From contig CM060964.1 in assembly GCA_030765045.1 (NCBI GenBank), forward strand, positions 172,476,719 to 172,540,718: a DNA stretch of 64,000 bases, given 5' to 3'. Origin of the DNA: Tenodera sinensis. Taxonomy: Eukaryota > Arthropoda > Insecta > Mantodea > Mantidae. The notes under the pieces were generated by a model. It searched no databases, was not told the DNA's origin, and saw only the letters and a list, made by a program, of their open reading frames with translations. This document shows, piece after piece, positions 47,821 to 57,500 of this stretch. A program made the translations under genes and the position numbers. The number at the start of each line of letters is the position of its first letter. Positions within the stretch are counted from its first letter, which is position 1.

Positions 47821-49888
47821 CAGGGATGTCAAACAGCACTCCCAAACTGTGAACTTGAGACACGTGGACTCTTGCTACCGGTCTCACCTGTGTTGTATAC
47901 GGAGCTAGAAGAGTAGGGGTGAACTGGTGCCAAACAACAAACAGTGGCGGCTGGTACCATGCTTCATGTTCGTACAGTTTACAAATGGAAATACACTGTT
48001 GAATTAGTCACTGATCCTTTTTTTATTGTTTGTTGTTTATTGATGCTTGGCAATTTTTCCTGCCCACAAGTTTGTCAATTTTAGGTTCTATCTCCGAAGA
48101 ACATAGGCGTAACACTGACACTAAATGTCTGTCAGTAATATTAATTAATACACCTGAGTGCTTTATTGATATTCAATTTAGAAAAAAAAAAAAAAAAAAA
48201 AAAAAACTGTTATGTCGACATTTATGTCGACGCAAACATTGCTATCAAACGACGCGCAGATTAACGAAGATGGGTAATGTAGTTTCAGGTAATGAAATAT
48301 ACAATTTGACACCTAAATTTCCGGAATTGCGCAATGGTGTGTTGTTTTGCAAGTCAATTAATTCTAATTGCAAGAGTTGTTGAAAAGTCTCCATTCGGGA
48401 TCCATAGACTTATCTTCTCCAAATCTATTCTTGAATTCATTGAGGAGATCCTCTAACAATGTTCTGTAGTTTGGTATCAGATGCTTACAGCCATCATTGA
48501 ATACACTTTGCAAACGGGGAAAATGATGCACATCTTTATTATCAACTTGTGTTATCCACAATTCAAGCTTCTCCATAAATACTTTCAAGTCGTCAAACAT
48601 GTTGATTACGAGTCTGTCCTTAACTTGTAATTTCAAATTAAGGGAATTGAGATAGGAGGTCAAATTCACCAAGAACGCCAAATCATAAATCCAGTCCACT
48701 ATAGAGTTCTGGAGTTTGTAAATTGTGAGTTTCTAAGAATTTTTTTTATTTCACTTCGAAGATTAAAGAACATAGTCAGCATATTGCCACGACAAAGCCA
48801 CCTTACTTGACAGTAATACGAAACCTCCGAAAAATCAGAGCTCACATATTCAAGAAATTGTTCGAACTGTCGATGACGTAAAGCATATAAGCGAATAATA
48901 TTGACTATTCTTACAACGGCCGTCATAACATTCTTTACAGTAAGAGACTGAGCACAAAGATTTGCACGATGAATAAGACAATGAATAAATTTAACTTTGT
49001 CTGCATCGAGTTCTTCTTGAGTCAGAAATCTTCGTACTCTTCCTACAAGTCCTGTTTCTTGTCCAGTCATACAAGCACCTTGTATAGCAGACTAATTTGC
49101 TATGCAGACTAATTTGTTCCATGAAAGTTTAAATTCAGCAATAGTTATTATTACACCATCAAAAATATACTGTCCTCGAGTCCGATCTTTTAATGAAACA
49201 ACATCGAGAAGGTCTTCAAAAACATTGCAATCTAAATCGACGCCCCTAATGGATATAGCCAGCTGTGCTTGTCTTTGCGGCCCGTACTCTCATCAAGAGC
49301 TCATGAATAACACGTAAATCTGTTCATTCTTTCTATTAATTGTTCTTCCAAGTTATCTCCCATTTCTGATATACGTTCCGCAACAATATTACGAGACAGA
49401 CTTATGCATTGAAACACATTAACGAGTTCCGGACATATTTCTTCTGCAGCAGTAATAAGACAGTTTTTAACAAATTCTCCATCCGTGAATGGTTTTGAAG
49501 CAGACGCAATGTGTTTGCTGATTCTGTAGTTTATTTCCAAAATTGAACAACAATAAAGCACTCAGGCGTACTAATATTAATGACAGACATTTAGTTCCAT
49601 CTTCGGAGATGGAACCTGAAATTAACAAACTTGTGGGCAGGAAGCATTGCCAAGCATCCAAAAGACAATAAACAACAGACAACAAAAAGGATCAGTGACT
49701 GATTCAACAGTGTATTTCCATTTGTAAATTGTACAAACATGAAGCATGGTACCAGCCGCCACTGTTTGTTGTTGTTTGGAGCCTGTTCACCCCTACTCTT
49801 CTAGCTGCGTATACAAAAGTGGCGAGACCGGTAGCAAGAGTCCACGCGTCACATGTTCACACTTTGGGAGCGCTGTTTGACATCCCTG
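47821..49888 (-). mobile_element. hAT element with terminal inverted repeats of about 350 bp
   Basis: Both ends read CAGGGATGTCAAACAGC inward, and similarity continues for about 350-360 bp (47821-about 48181; about 49534-49888). gtctatga flanks it on both sides (47813-47820, 49889-49896), a perfect 8-bp target duplication as expected for hAT. The inside encodes the transposase relic below. An A25 run at 48182-48206 marks the inner edge of the left inverted repeat. Confidence 0.85.
48364..49561 (-). pseudogene. hAT transposase, GTF2IRD2/ZBED5-like lineage
   Basis: Minus strand, N to C: NYRISKHIASASKPFTDGEF with AAEEICPELVNV, ISLSRNIVAERISEMGDNLE, then ACMTGQETGLVGRVRRFL, VKFIHCLIHRANLCAQSL, CQVRWLCRGNMLTMFFNL and MDWIYDLAFLVNLTSYLNSL. 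These are the successive blocks of the hAT family that includes vertebrate GTF2IRD2, FAM200 and ZBED5. The catalytic DESTD-type block near 49320 is destroyed by a frameshift, stops lie near 49090 and 48715, the N-terminal BED finger is absent and the C-terminal dimerisation region is poorly preserved. The copy cannot encode a working enzyme. Confidence 0.8.
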
Positions 49889-49945
49889 GTCTATGAACTA
49901 CGATTCAACGCCTAGAGCCGCTTGGATACTGTGAGACAGTTTGTT

Positions 49946-50310
49946 TTCGATACCTTTTCCTACAGGAAAAACAGTATCCAAATCTATTCCGTGCAAACCC
50001 AACACTTTTTTCACACTTCTGGTTTTAATCGAGAAAGTTGTAAACGTGTGTGTTTTACTTGAGGCTGTGTTTTACTGTGGATGATGACCAATTCATGTCA
50101 ATACTGTTCGCAATCCCAGATCAGTATAGTGCCGTAACACTGGCTGCGACTTCGGCTAAGTGCGGAAGTACAAAGTGATCTTGCTTTAAGACAAGGGGCC
50201 AAACATTATTTGACCGGCTGTACATAATAGGTTAAGTGTTAGATTCCATTTTCTTAATAGCTTTCAAATTATTGTCCCTTAATATATATTTCGGAACCAT
50301 ATAGTTGTAT

Positions 50311-50381
<71 letters not shown>

Positions 50382-51217
50382 GAGAAAAAGCCTGTGGTTC
50401 GAGGAATGTCGGCTTAGTACAACGAAGCAGCCGCGCTTGGGGATGCTTTGCTATTTGTTTTTTCCTTTAATACGAGGAAGAGATGGCACGCGACGGCCAT
50501 TGTAAATCCTGTCGGTATTTTGTGTATTACAAATATAGCTACCAATTGTATAATCATGGATAGGTAATTATTAAATGTATCTGACATATAGGTGAAAACT
50601 ACTGTCACCAGCAGTATCAGGAGAAAACAAAAACACCAGTTGACATGCAGTAGCCCGGTTTATAAATTAAAGTTGGCTTGTGACGTCTCTATTAAATCTA
50701 ATTGTGAGGGCGGTAAGTTTTGTGACAATAGAAGGCCACTGTTACCGACTTTGCATTCCGAGGGAAAAATACCTTATATCTGCATGCGATAGGCCTATTT
50801 TATATCAATTGTAAATCAAAATTAATTATTCCGTCTGAAAGTATTTGAACTGTGGAGTTGTAACGCTTTTTGAAGAAGAGGGAGACTGTTACCTCCATTG
50901 GATTCAACAAGTAATTAGTGTGAGGGAGGCGTAAAATTTGACTCCTTGTTTGCGTCTTATGTAATGGGGCGGGGTGGCTCCTTTGGTTCATGCTCGCATT
51001 ACACAACTACTTTTAAGGTGAGACCAACTTCCAGAACTCATTTCTCAAGCGTAGAAAAATAAAATAAAATGAAATTTTAATAATTCGCGAGAAAAAAAAA
51101 AAAAAAAAAAAAAGCGAAATAACCAACATTTCGGATTACAAAACTTAGTCTAAAATTGACACTTTAGCAATACAGGTGCATACTCCCATTAGGATTTTCC
51201 GGTTGCCTCACTCTTTT
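49946..51217. other. No gene recognised; (GA)n and poly(A) tracts
   Basis: (GA)n at 50314-50378 and an A22 run at 51092-51113. No coding region supported. Confidence 0.45.
50314..50378 (+). repeat. (GA)n microsatellite
   Basis: About 32 perfect AG/GA units. Confidence 0.95.
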
Positions 51218-51829
51218 TCAACTCTTTCCATTTTTACTCGAGGCACTGCTTAAAATATTCTCATTATTCTTAAGATAAGTTGACAATGTGTTCAGTGGTA
51301 TCCCGTATTCTTTCCCGGTTTCAGATTTTTTCAAGCTCTTTTCAACTTCTTGATTGACGGCATTTTTTTTTGCAAAAGTTAAATTCTTGTACTGGACACG
51401 TGGTCTACTAAGATACACAGTGGCGTTTATTTCCAACACACTATACAGTAGGAAGCTCAAGCGACAACTAAAGCCGCACGTGTTTTAAACAAGGGGATGT
51501 GGGAGCAGGTATGAAAGCTCAAGGCCGGCAGGTAGGAAAGCTATCCCACCCCCAGACTACATTCCAACCGCTTTCCGCCAAAACAAACATTCCCGGAGCG
51601 ACGACCTTTTTTGTAGAAACACATGGACGAAGTTATCATATTAAATTTCCGCGTTTAGGTTAATTTTCGACTGACATTTCTGAACAAAGGCTCAAATTAA
51701 GGAAAATGAAATTCAAATTCCATGTGTGTTTTTTACATTGCTTCAATACAGAATTCAAGGGAGCAAGAAACTTCTTCGAACTAACGAAGATTTCCAATTA
51801 TAAACGTTCGAATTATCCAAGTTCCACTG
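51218..51829 (-). pseudogene. pogo/Tigger-type element relic
   Basis: The minus frame reads YKNLTFAKKNAVNQEVEKSL, then GKEYGIPLNTLSTYLKN, the first helix-turn-helix (psq/CENP-B N-terminal) of Tigger transposases. At the other side, aacgttcgaattatccaag plus ttccactg ends at 51829 and is followed by TA (51830-51831), the expected Tigger terminus and target dinucleotide. The catalytic DDE region and the opposite terminus are missing. Confidence 0.6.
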
Positions 51830-51959
51830 TATGTTTTAAGGATATGGGTCAAGAAATAATTTATATCCATTTTCCTAATATGGAACGTGCACCATGTACA
51901 AAATGTGAATACAATTAATCTAGTCCTACTCTTGATTGATTTCTGACTTTTTTCGCAGT

Positions 51960-53580
51960 GTTGGGCGTGATATAACATTCACAGTATTTATTGCACATTT
52001 CATATACAGAGTGTTCACTTTGCCGGTGGAATCTCTTGCTTTGGCAGAACCCATGCTATGTTTATCGCGTTACTATGTGCCGTGTTTCCAGTCTTCCGTC
52101 CTTACGGTGTCAGCTGTGTGGAAGCCATTCCAGGCCGAGTTGCTTTTATTTCTACATTTCTATTAGTAATTGACGCATTCTCTCGTAGGCCTTGATGTTT
52201 GGCGGGAATGTCTCTATCCTAATGTCTTCAGTGAAGAACGTTTCTTTTATTAGGACATAAGCCAACATCAACGGTGCTGTCTTACCAATACCCAGGACAC
52301 GTTTCATACAGTGGACTTTGACTTTCATTATTATTACAACTGTTAGGCTTTTCCCAGACTGTGTGGATTACGTGAGGATATTATGGCTGTTTTAAATAGT
52401 TTCATTACTGTAATTAATGTTCTTCCACACAATAGCTGTGTGTAGGACAGGATTGGAAAGGGTAGAGTGAGACTGAGAAATTGTCTACTGTTTTATGGAG
52501 AGTTTTGGAGGTTGCTGAATAGATTGCCTTTAATTTTCCTTGGCATGAGTGTTGAAGAATTGAAGAATTTCAGTGTTGTTTGGACAGTAACTGCAAAATG
52601 CTTGAATTTTTGCATTACTTCTGGTGATTTATTTTTGGAAAAGTCAGTGTGTATTATTTTCCGCCTCTTCCTTAAGTCAGTTGTTTGCTTTGGCTGTGAT
52701 TTATTTGTGGATTGCCTTCCAGGTTCCATGAGGTGAATAGGATTAACATATTTTGCAGCTATTTTTTGTCTTCAGAAGTTATTACCATGTCGGCTGCGTG
52801 GAGTATGAGTGCTGCTGAGCTATCCGCAAAGATGCTTGTGATGTCTGACATTGTGGTCTTGAACGTATCGGACTGTTCGTTTCTCCTTGTTTAGTCTTGG
52901 ATACTGTGGTATTAGCTTTTTCGATTTATCCTAGGATGGTTGAAGACACTTTTGTTATGTGGTGTGTCTCAGCATTTAATAGACTGAACTCTCTGATGAG
53001 TTTTGTTGGCTAACAATGTCGAAAGCTTTGCTGTAGAGGAAGAAAATAAAAAGTACCTTTTTTCGTGAGTGCCTTTGTGTGCCTTGGGCCTGTTCTATTT
53101 AACAGTTCACAGCATGTGGGATGCTCCTTCCCTTCCTGAAGCCAAATTGGTGTTCTGGCATCCATTTTTGTCGTAAGCTTACTGGTTAATATTTCCATTA
53201 AGGTTCTGAAACATGCGTTTTGAAGAGTTATCATTCGGTATGAGTCCAGATTGCAGATTTCTTCTTTACCTATGAGAAATACTCCCATTGTCGCTTATTG
53301 CCGTTGTTCTGATAGTATTCCTGTGTTCATGCATTTCTTGAACGTTTCTGTCCAGTAGTCCTACATCATATGAAAGGGCTATTTGAAGTGTTCTGCATAC
53401 ATGCCGTCTGGGCCTGGAGTCTGTTTTTTCTGTCACTATCGCAAGGCGTATCTCTTGTCTTGCTAAAAAGGTGTGACTTAATGCTCATTCTGTTGCGCAG
53501 CAGCCTTGGGCTGGGTCCTTTCGTTCATGGTTTTGGATGCTGTCAATATGTTATTTGCGTATTAGAACTCATTTTCCACA
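51960..53580 (-). pseudogene. LINE reverse transcriptase relic
   Basis: Minus strand, N to C: TPGPDGMYAEHFK (RT entry motif), NLDSYRMITLQNACFRTLME, HAADMVITSEDKK (decayed YADD block), PQINHSQSKQLT, HTDFSKNKSPEVMQKFKHF with AVTVQTTLKFFN, then ETFPPNIKAYERMRQLLIEM, HIVTRXTXHGFCQSKRF and a final cysteine block. Order and spacing are those of an insect non-LTR polymerase C-terminal half. Many stops and frame changes. The catalytic YADD is lost. Different lineage from the jockey LINE at 60 kb. Confidence 0.7.
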
Positions 53581-53884
53581 GCACTTTATATTACACTAAT
53601 CATGGGAAACACACCCGAGCAGAACATACCAGTGTACTACCTCCTGAAACTCTTTCTTACATGAAATATTCACAATTGTTCTTTGGTTATGCCTAGTTAA
53701 CTTGTAGTTCCTAAGTCCATGCTCAGTGTTTTGTGTTCCATTTGAACACATATAGTGTTGACATATGAATAATATCTTGGCTTGTTTCACATACAACTTA
53801 TTTCATTGCGCAACTATATGCAGCATTAACTATTTAGTGTTTATTGCGAACATGGCAAGTACGTAACTATTTATTAGTGTCCGG
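53581..53884. other. No gene recognised
   Basis: Probably decayed upstream part of the LINE, but no motif can be defended. Confidence 0.35.
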
Positions 53885-54980
53885 TTTTCGATTCAGTGTA
53901 ATGGAGATGTACACAAATGCGAAATTGGCGGAATGGTGATTTGAAGTATCAACTATTAGGATCCGGTAACGGACAATCCGCTCACAGTTTAAATCGAGAA
54001 GCATTTCCTGAACAAATGTACAATGACAAAAGACAAGGAGATTGAAACAATCGATAGTCGTCTTAGGGAACATGGAATATGTAAACCTCCTACTCGTGAC
54101 TGGGGTACGCATAGAAACAAGGGTGCACCTCATCTACAAGAAACAATTATTCACGCAGTTGACATTAATGCTGGTATTAGCGTAAAACATTTAGCTACAA
54201 CAAGTAAAGCTGACTGTACACATTAGAACGTGCTGTACAGAATGCGAATTAATAAAATACAAGGGTATCAAGATTACCGAGGACTTCGTAGCTTCCACTT
54301 CTTACACGTGTTTGTGAATCTAAGGATAAAGTTAGAGCTTTTCTTATAACACACAATCGTTTAACCCAGTAAATGCTGCTTATTTCAAGCAATATTTGCA
54401 ACTTTTTCCATAACAGACATTAAGAATTTGGAGATACCTACATCTAAAGAAAATTAAAACGTGGTTTCCTAGGAGGCTAGACGCATCCACCCCTCCCCCT
54501 CCCCAACTTTTCCTTGTTCTCATTACAGTGCCACGCCTCTAGCTCCGTATTGCAACTTTCATTGGTCACTAGTTATGTCTCATACCTTGCGAGACCCCGT
54601 TTGACGATAAGAGATTGAGAGGTGATCCAAACAGTTAATATTACTATATTCGTTTTGTGTACCCTTCACGCTTAAAGGGCGTGCAGGCAATGTAATCAGC
54701 CAATTTACTTGCACGGGTAGACTTGTGTGGTTGTGTTATTCAACAATGTGTGAACCCTGGTTTTAGTGTAACTGTGCTGTTCACGGATGAGGTATCGTTT
54801 CAACATGATCAGATTGCAAATTTTCAAACGGAGCATATATGAGCTGACGCGAATCCTCAAGCAATTGTATAATCACACCATCAAAATATATTCTCTGCTA
54901 ATATATGGACAAGCATTGTTAATGACTGTTTCTTAGGGCCCCATGTTCTTCCATCTAGGCTCGGAGGACTATCTTATCGT
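53885..54980 (+). pseudogene. Mariner/IS630-type transposase with DUF4817-like N-terminus, cut by a PLE
   Basis: Reads MEMYTNAKLAEW, then EAFPEQMYN, IDSRLREHGICKPPTRDWG and IHAVDINAGISVKHLATTSK (tandem HTH region), then after decayed sequence VTVLFTDEVSFQHDQ (first catalytic Asp), ADANPQAIV, IFSANIWTSIVNDCFLGPHV and LPSRLGGLSYRD. This order matches an insect transposase family with DUF4817 and a DDE domain. At 54981 the frame is cut by the minus-strand PLE; the remaining catalytic part was not found within the window. Confidence 0.75.
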
Positions 54981-56512
54981 GATTAGAACTTCTCGGATTA
55001 CCATGTGATGTTGATGAAGTTGCTCGAGCTTTCGGCCATCTTAACTCTGTGGCCTTCATCAATAAGTGAAGTAAAGTCAAAGACGGGCAGGTATATATAC
55101 TGTCCATGCGGTGGGCGGGACTACGTGGCGCCGACAATGGGAGCGCTGTGTCTTGTGATTGGTCCGACGGAGAGATGGAAGGTCTATTGTTTTTTATTGT
55201 CCCAGTCCATGCAGAGCTGAGCCATAGGCCATTGTCTCTATTAAAATTATTTGGTTTCAATTTGATCTCAATCGCCTCTTTTACCAGTCTGTCATAAAAG
55301 CGGTTACTACGGTGCAAAACCGTGATCTCGTCAAACAAAATTCTAGGATCATGATCAAGACTGTGCTGAGCCACCGCTGATTTCTCAGGTTGAAGCAGTC
55401 TCACATTACGCTTGTGTTCCGCGCATCTCTCTTCTACCGGACGGCCTGTTTGTCCTATATAAACTTTCCCGCATTGGCATGGGATTTTGTATACGCCGGG
55501 GTTTTTAACCCCAGGTTGTCCTTCACGGGCCTCATATATTGCCTCAATTTCTTTGGTGGCAAATATATCGTCTTAATGTGATGTCTTTTAAGAATACGTG
55601 CAATTTTGTTTGATACCGTACTATAAAATGGAATAAAAGCCTTCCCTTTGGGTTTTTCTTCTGTGTTGTTTCTGTCCTTGGTGTGGTCCATATGGTTCTT
55701 AACTTTCCGGTGTGCCTGGTGAATCTCCCTGATTGTGTACCCATTCTTTTTAAACGTGTCTATTAGGTGGCTTAATTCTTGAGGTCTGTGTTCTTCGTCT
55801 GCAATGTCGTAAGCACGATGAAATAATGTGGTGAGGACGGTACTCTTCTGGCCCGGATGGTGATGGCTGTGTGCGTTCAGATAGCGATCTGTGTGTGTGG
55901 CTTTTCTGTAGACACTATGTCCCAATGTACCAATTTGTTTTTTTGTGAATTTTGATGTCCAGAAAAGGAAGGGATCCCTGATTCTCAACCTCCATAGTAA
56001 ATTTGATGTTTTTGTGAATATTGTTGATGTGCAAAAAAAAAAAAAAAAAACTTGTAGAGCTTCTTCACCGTGCTGCCAAACTACGAATGTGTCATCCACG
56101 TATCGGAAAAATGCCTTGGGCTTGAGTAGGGCCGATTGCAGGGCTTTATGCTCGAAATCTTCCATATAAAAGTTAGCTACGGCGGGAGACATCGGTGAAC
56201 CCATCGCCACTCCATCTGTCTGTTCATAAAATTCACCATGGTACGTGAAATACGTGGACTTTAGTACATGTTCGAAGAGTCTTACTATATCCGAGGAGAA
56301 ATGTTCAGATAGTAGGTTTAACGTTTCGTCTATGGGGACCCTAGTGAAAAGAGAAACTACGTCGAAGCTGACTAGTAGGTCCGATGGGTCCATTTGCAGA
56401 TTTTTAATGATTTTTACGAACTCCACAGAGTTCTTCACATGATGCCCACAAGTACTCACCAGTGGGGCAAGCATGGCCGTCAGATGTTTGGCAAGATAGT
56501 ATGTTGGTGCAC
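54981..56512 (-). mobile_element. Penelope-like element, 5' truncated, inverted copy
   Basis: Minus strand: PLE polymerase from about the RT motif APTYYLAKHLTAML onward, GIY-YIG domain, tail with TATA-like element and GC box (about 55085-55130) and the first about 80 bp of a following unit (to 54981). At the upper end (56511-56513) it is joined, with a 2-3 bp overlap, to a PLE tail in plus orientation. Nucleotide similarity to the 57-60 kb copy is high throughout. Confidence 0.85.
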
Positions 56513-56516
56513 ACAG
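55040..56516 (-). pseudogene. PLE polymerase (RT plus GIY-YIG), truncated and frameshifted
   Basis: Key motifs: LLVSFDVVSLFTRVPIDETL (RT motif A), QTDGVAMGSPMSPAVANFYM (motif B), FFRYVDDTFVVW (motif C, catalytic YVDD), then KAFIPFYSTVSNKIARILKR. A run of about 17 T (56034-56050 on the opposite strand) replaces codons after EALQV and shifts the frame for about 35 codons. A one-base loss near GLKTP shifts the GIY-YIG domain out of frame (its blocks CQCGKVYIGQ and RLVKEAIEIKLKP are still readable). The NTPase-free N-terminal half is missing. Confidence 0.85.
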
Positions 56517-56581
56517 CGCTCCCATTGGCCGCGCCACGTAGCCCCGCCCACCGCATGGACAGTGTATATACCTGCCCGTCC
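56513..56581 (+). mobile_element. PLE tail (promoter segment), plus orientation
   Basis: acagcgctcccattggccgc, then ccccgcccac and gtgtatatacctgcccgtc match the PLE tail at 59972-60040. It precedes the LINE fragment and, beyond it, the complete PLE, so it is probably the tail of a truncated upstream tandem unit. Confidence 0.75.
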
Positions 56582-57093
56582 TTCCGCAGCAAACAGCTGC
56601 AATTGAAGTCCAAACTCGTCCTGTATAAGGCTTTCATCCTGTCAGTGGTTCTTTACGCGTGTGTGGCCTGGGCAAACGCCTCAAAAACCGCCCTGAAGAC
56701 TATCGAAACCCTCCAAAACCTCTCCCTCCGGAAAATCCTCTCTGCTCCCATCCTAACCACTAACCGAACCCTTCACCAGGAAACCCAGATCCCTTCCATA
56801 CCCGAGGCAATAACAAAAAGAGCCACTGTCGCGTGGGCGCGCATCAGGAATCACCAAAATGACGTGATTGCCAATATTGGCAAGGGCGAGCCAAAGCATC
56901 GTAAGCATGCTAGAATTAAAATGTTTTAAACATTGCATGGCTCGCCGACTGATGCGCACCCATGCAACCCAGGCCCTAGGCCATGCACTCCGGAAGAGGT
57001 CTGTGCCTCGGAAACGCCTCAGGAGCTGCAACCTGGCCGCACAGGAAAACTGCGGAAAAACTGTAAATAGTGAAGTGTAAATATGTATATACG

Positions 57094-57150
<57 letters not shown>

Positions 57151-57447
57151 GATGGGACATATGTGTGGTATACCCAGGAGTGAGTGTGTGTGTATGTTTC
57201 CGTGTATATAAATTAAAAAAAAAAAACTATCAAAAACGTACAAACATAAGACCGAGTATACGCCCAAAAACTGTTCTCGGTGGGCTAAAGTTGCCCACTG
57301 TATGGGTTTTTGAACATATAAAAGCAAACATGAACATGTAAATACTGTAAACTATAATTTATGTTAATTTTAGCCTGTAAGCCGGGCCCTTCTGTACCGG
57401 CATCGGGCAAATGTTTTCTATAATAAAATAAGTTGAAAGTTGAAAGT
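56582..57447 (+). mobile_element. LINE 3' fragment inserted between PLE tail and PLE start
   Basis: An ORF ending at 56929 reads LKSKLVLYKAFILSVVLYAC, TIETLQNLSLRKILSAPIL and HQETQIPSIPEAITKRATVA: the post-catalytic C-terminus of a jockey-clade polymerase, different in sequence from the 4.1-kb and 60-kb LINE. It is followed by a 3' UTR with (GT)n at 57097-57150 and an end aataaaataagttgaaagttg plus aaagt. The insertion replaces about six bases of the PLE junction; no target duplication is visible. Confidence 0.75.
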
Positions 57448-57459
57448 TTACTTCACTTC

Positions 57460-57500
57460 CTGATGAAGGCCACAGAGTTAAGATGGCCGAAAGCTCGAGC
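57460..57500 (+). ncRNA. Hammerhead-ribozyme-like core at the PLE start
   Basis: CTGATGA (57460-57466), stem GGCC...GGCC (one A bulged), GAAA (57489-57492) and a self-complementary GCTCGAGC (57493-57500). Core strands and helix II match a hammerhead; the palindrome could form helix III between two RNA copies, as proposed for the minimal hammerheads of animal PLEs. The UH cleavage position after the palindrome is not satisfied (gcAAC), so activity is doubtful. The polymerase start codon (57483) lies within helix II. Confidence 0.45.

Larger units (their letters stand above)
47580..49945 (-). repeat. tRNA-derived SINE split by a hAT element
   Basis: The SINE head is at 49897-49945 (minus: gtatccaagcggctctaggcg, a Leu/Ser-type D arm) and continues at 47820 downwards with gcgcaggttcgaatctcgc (box B). 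The body at about 47600-47650 matches the 17.6-kb SINE. Removing the hAT element and one copy of gtctatga restores an uninterrupted head. Confidence 0.7.

Noticed and set aside
50305..50505. 66-codon Arg-Glu repeat frame
   Set aside because: Produced by the (GA)n microsatellite.
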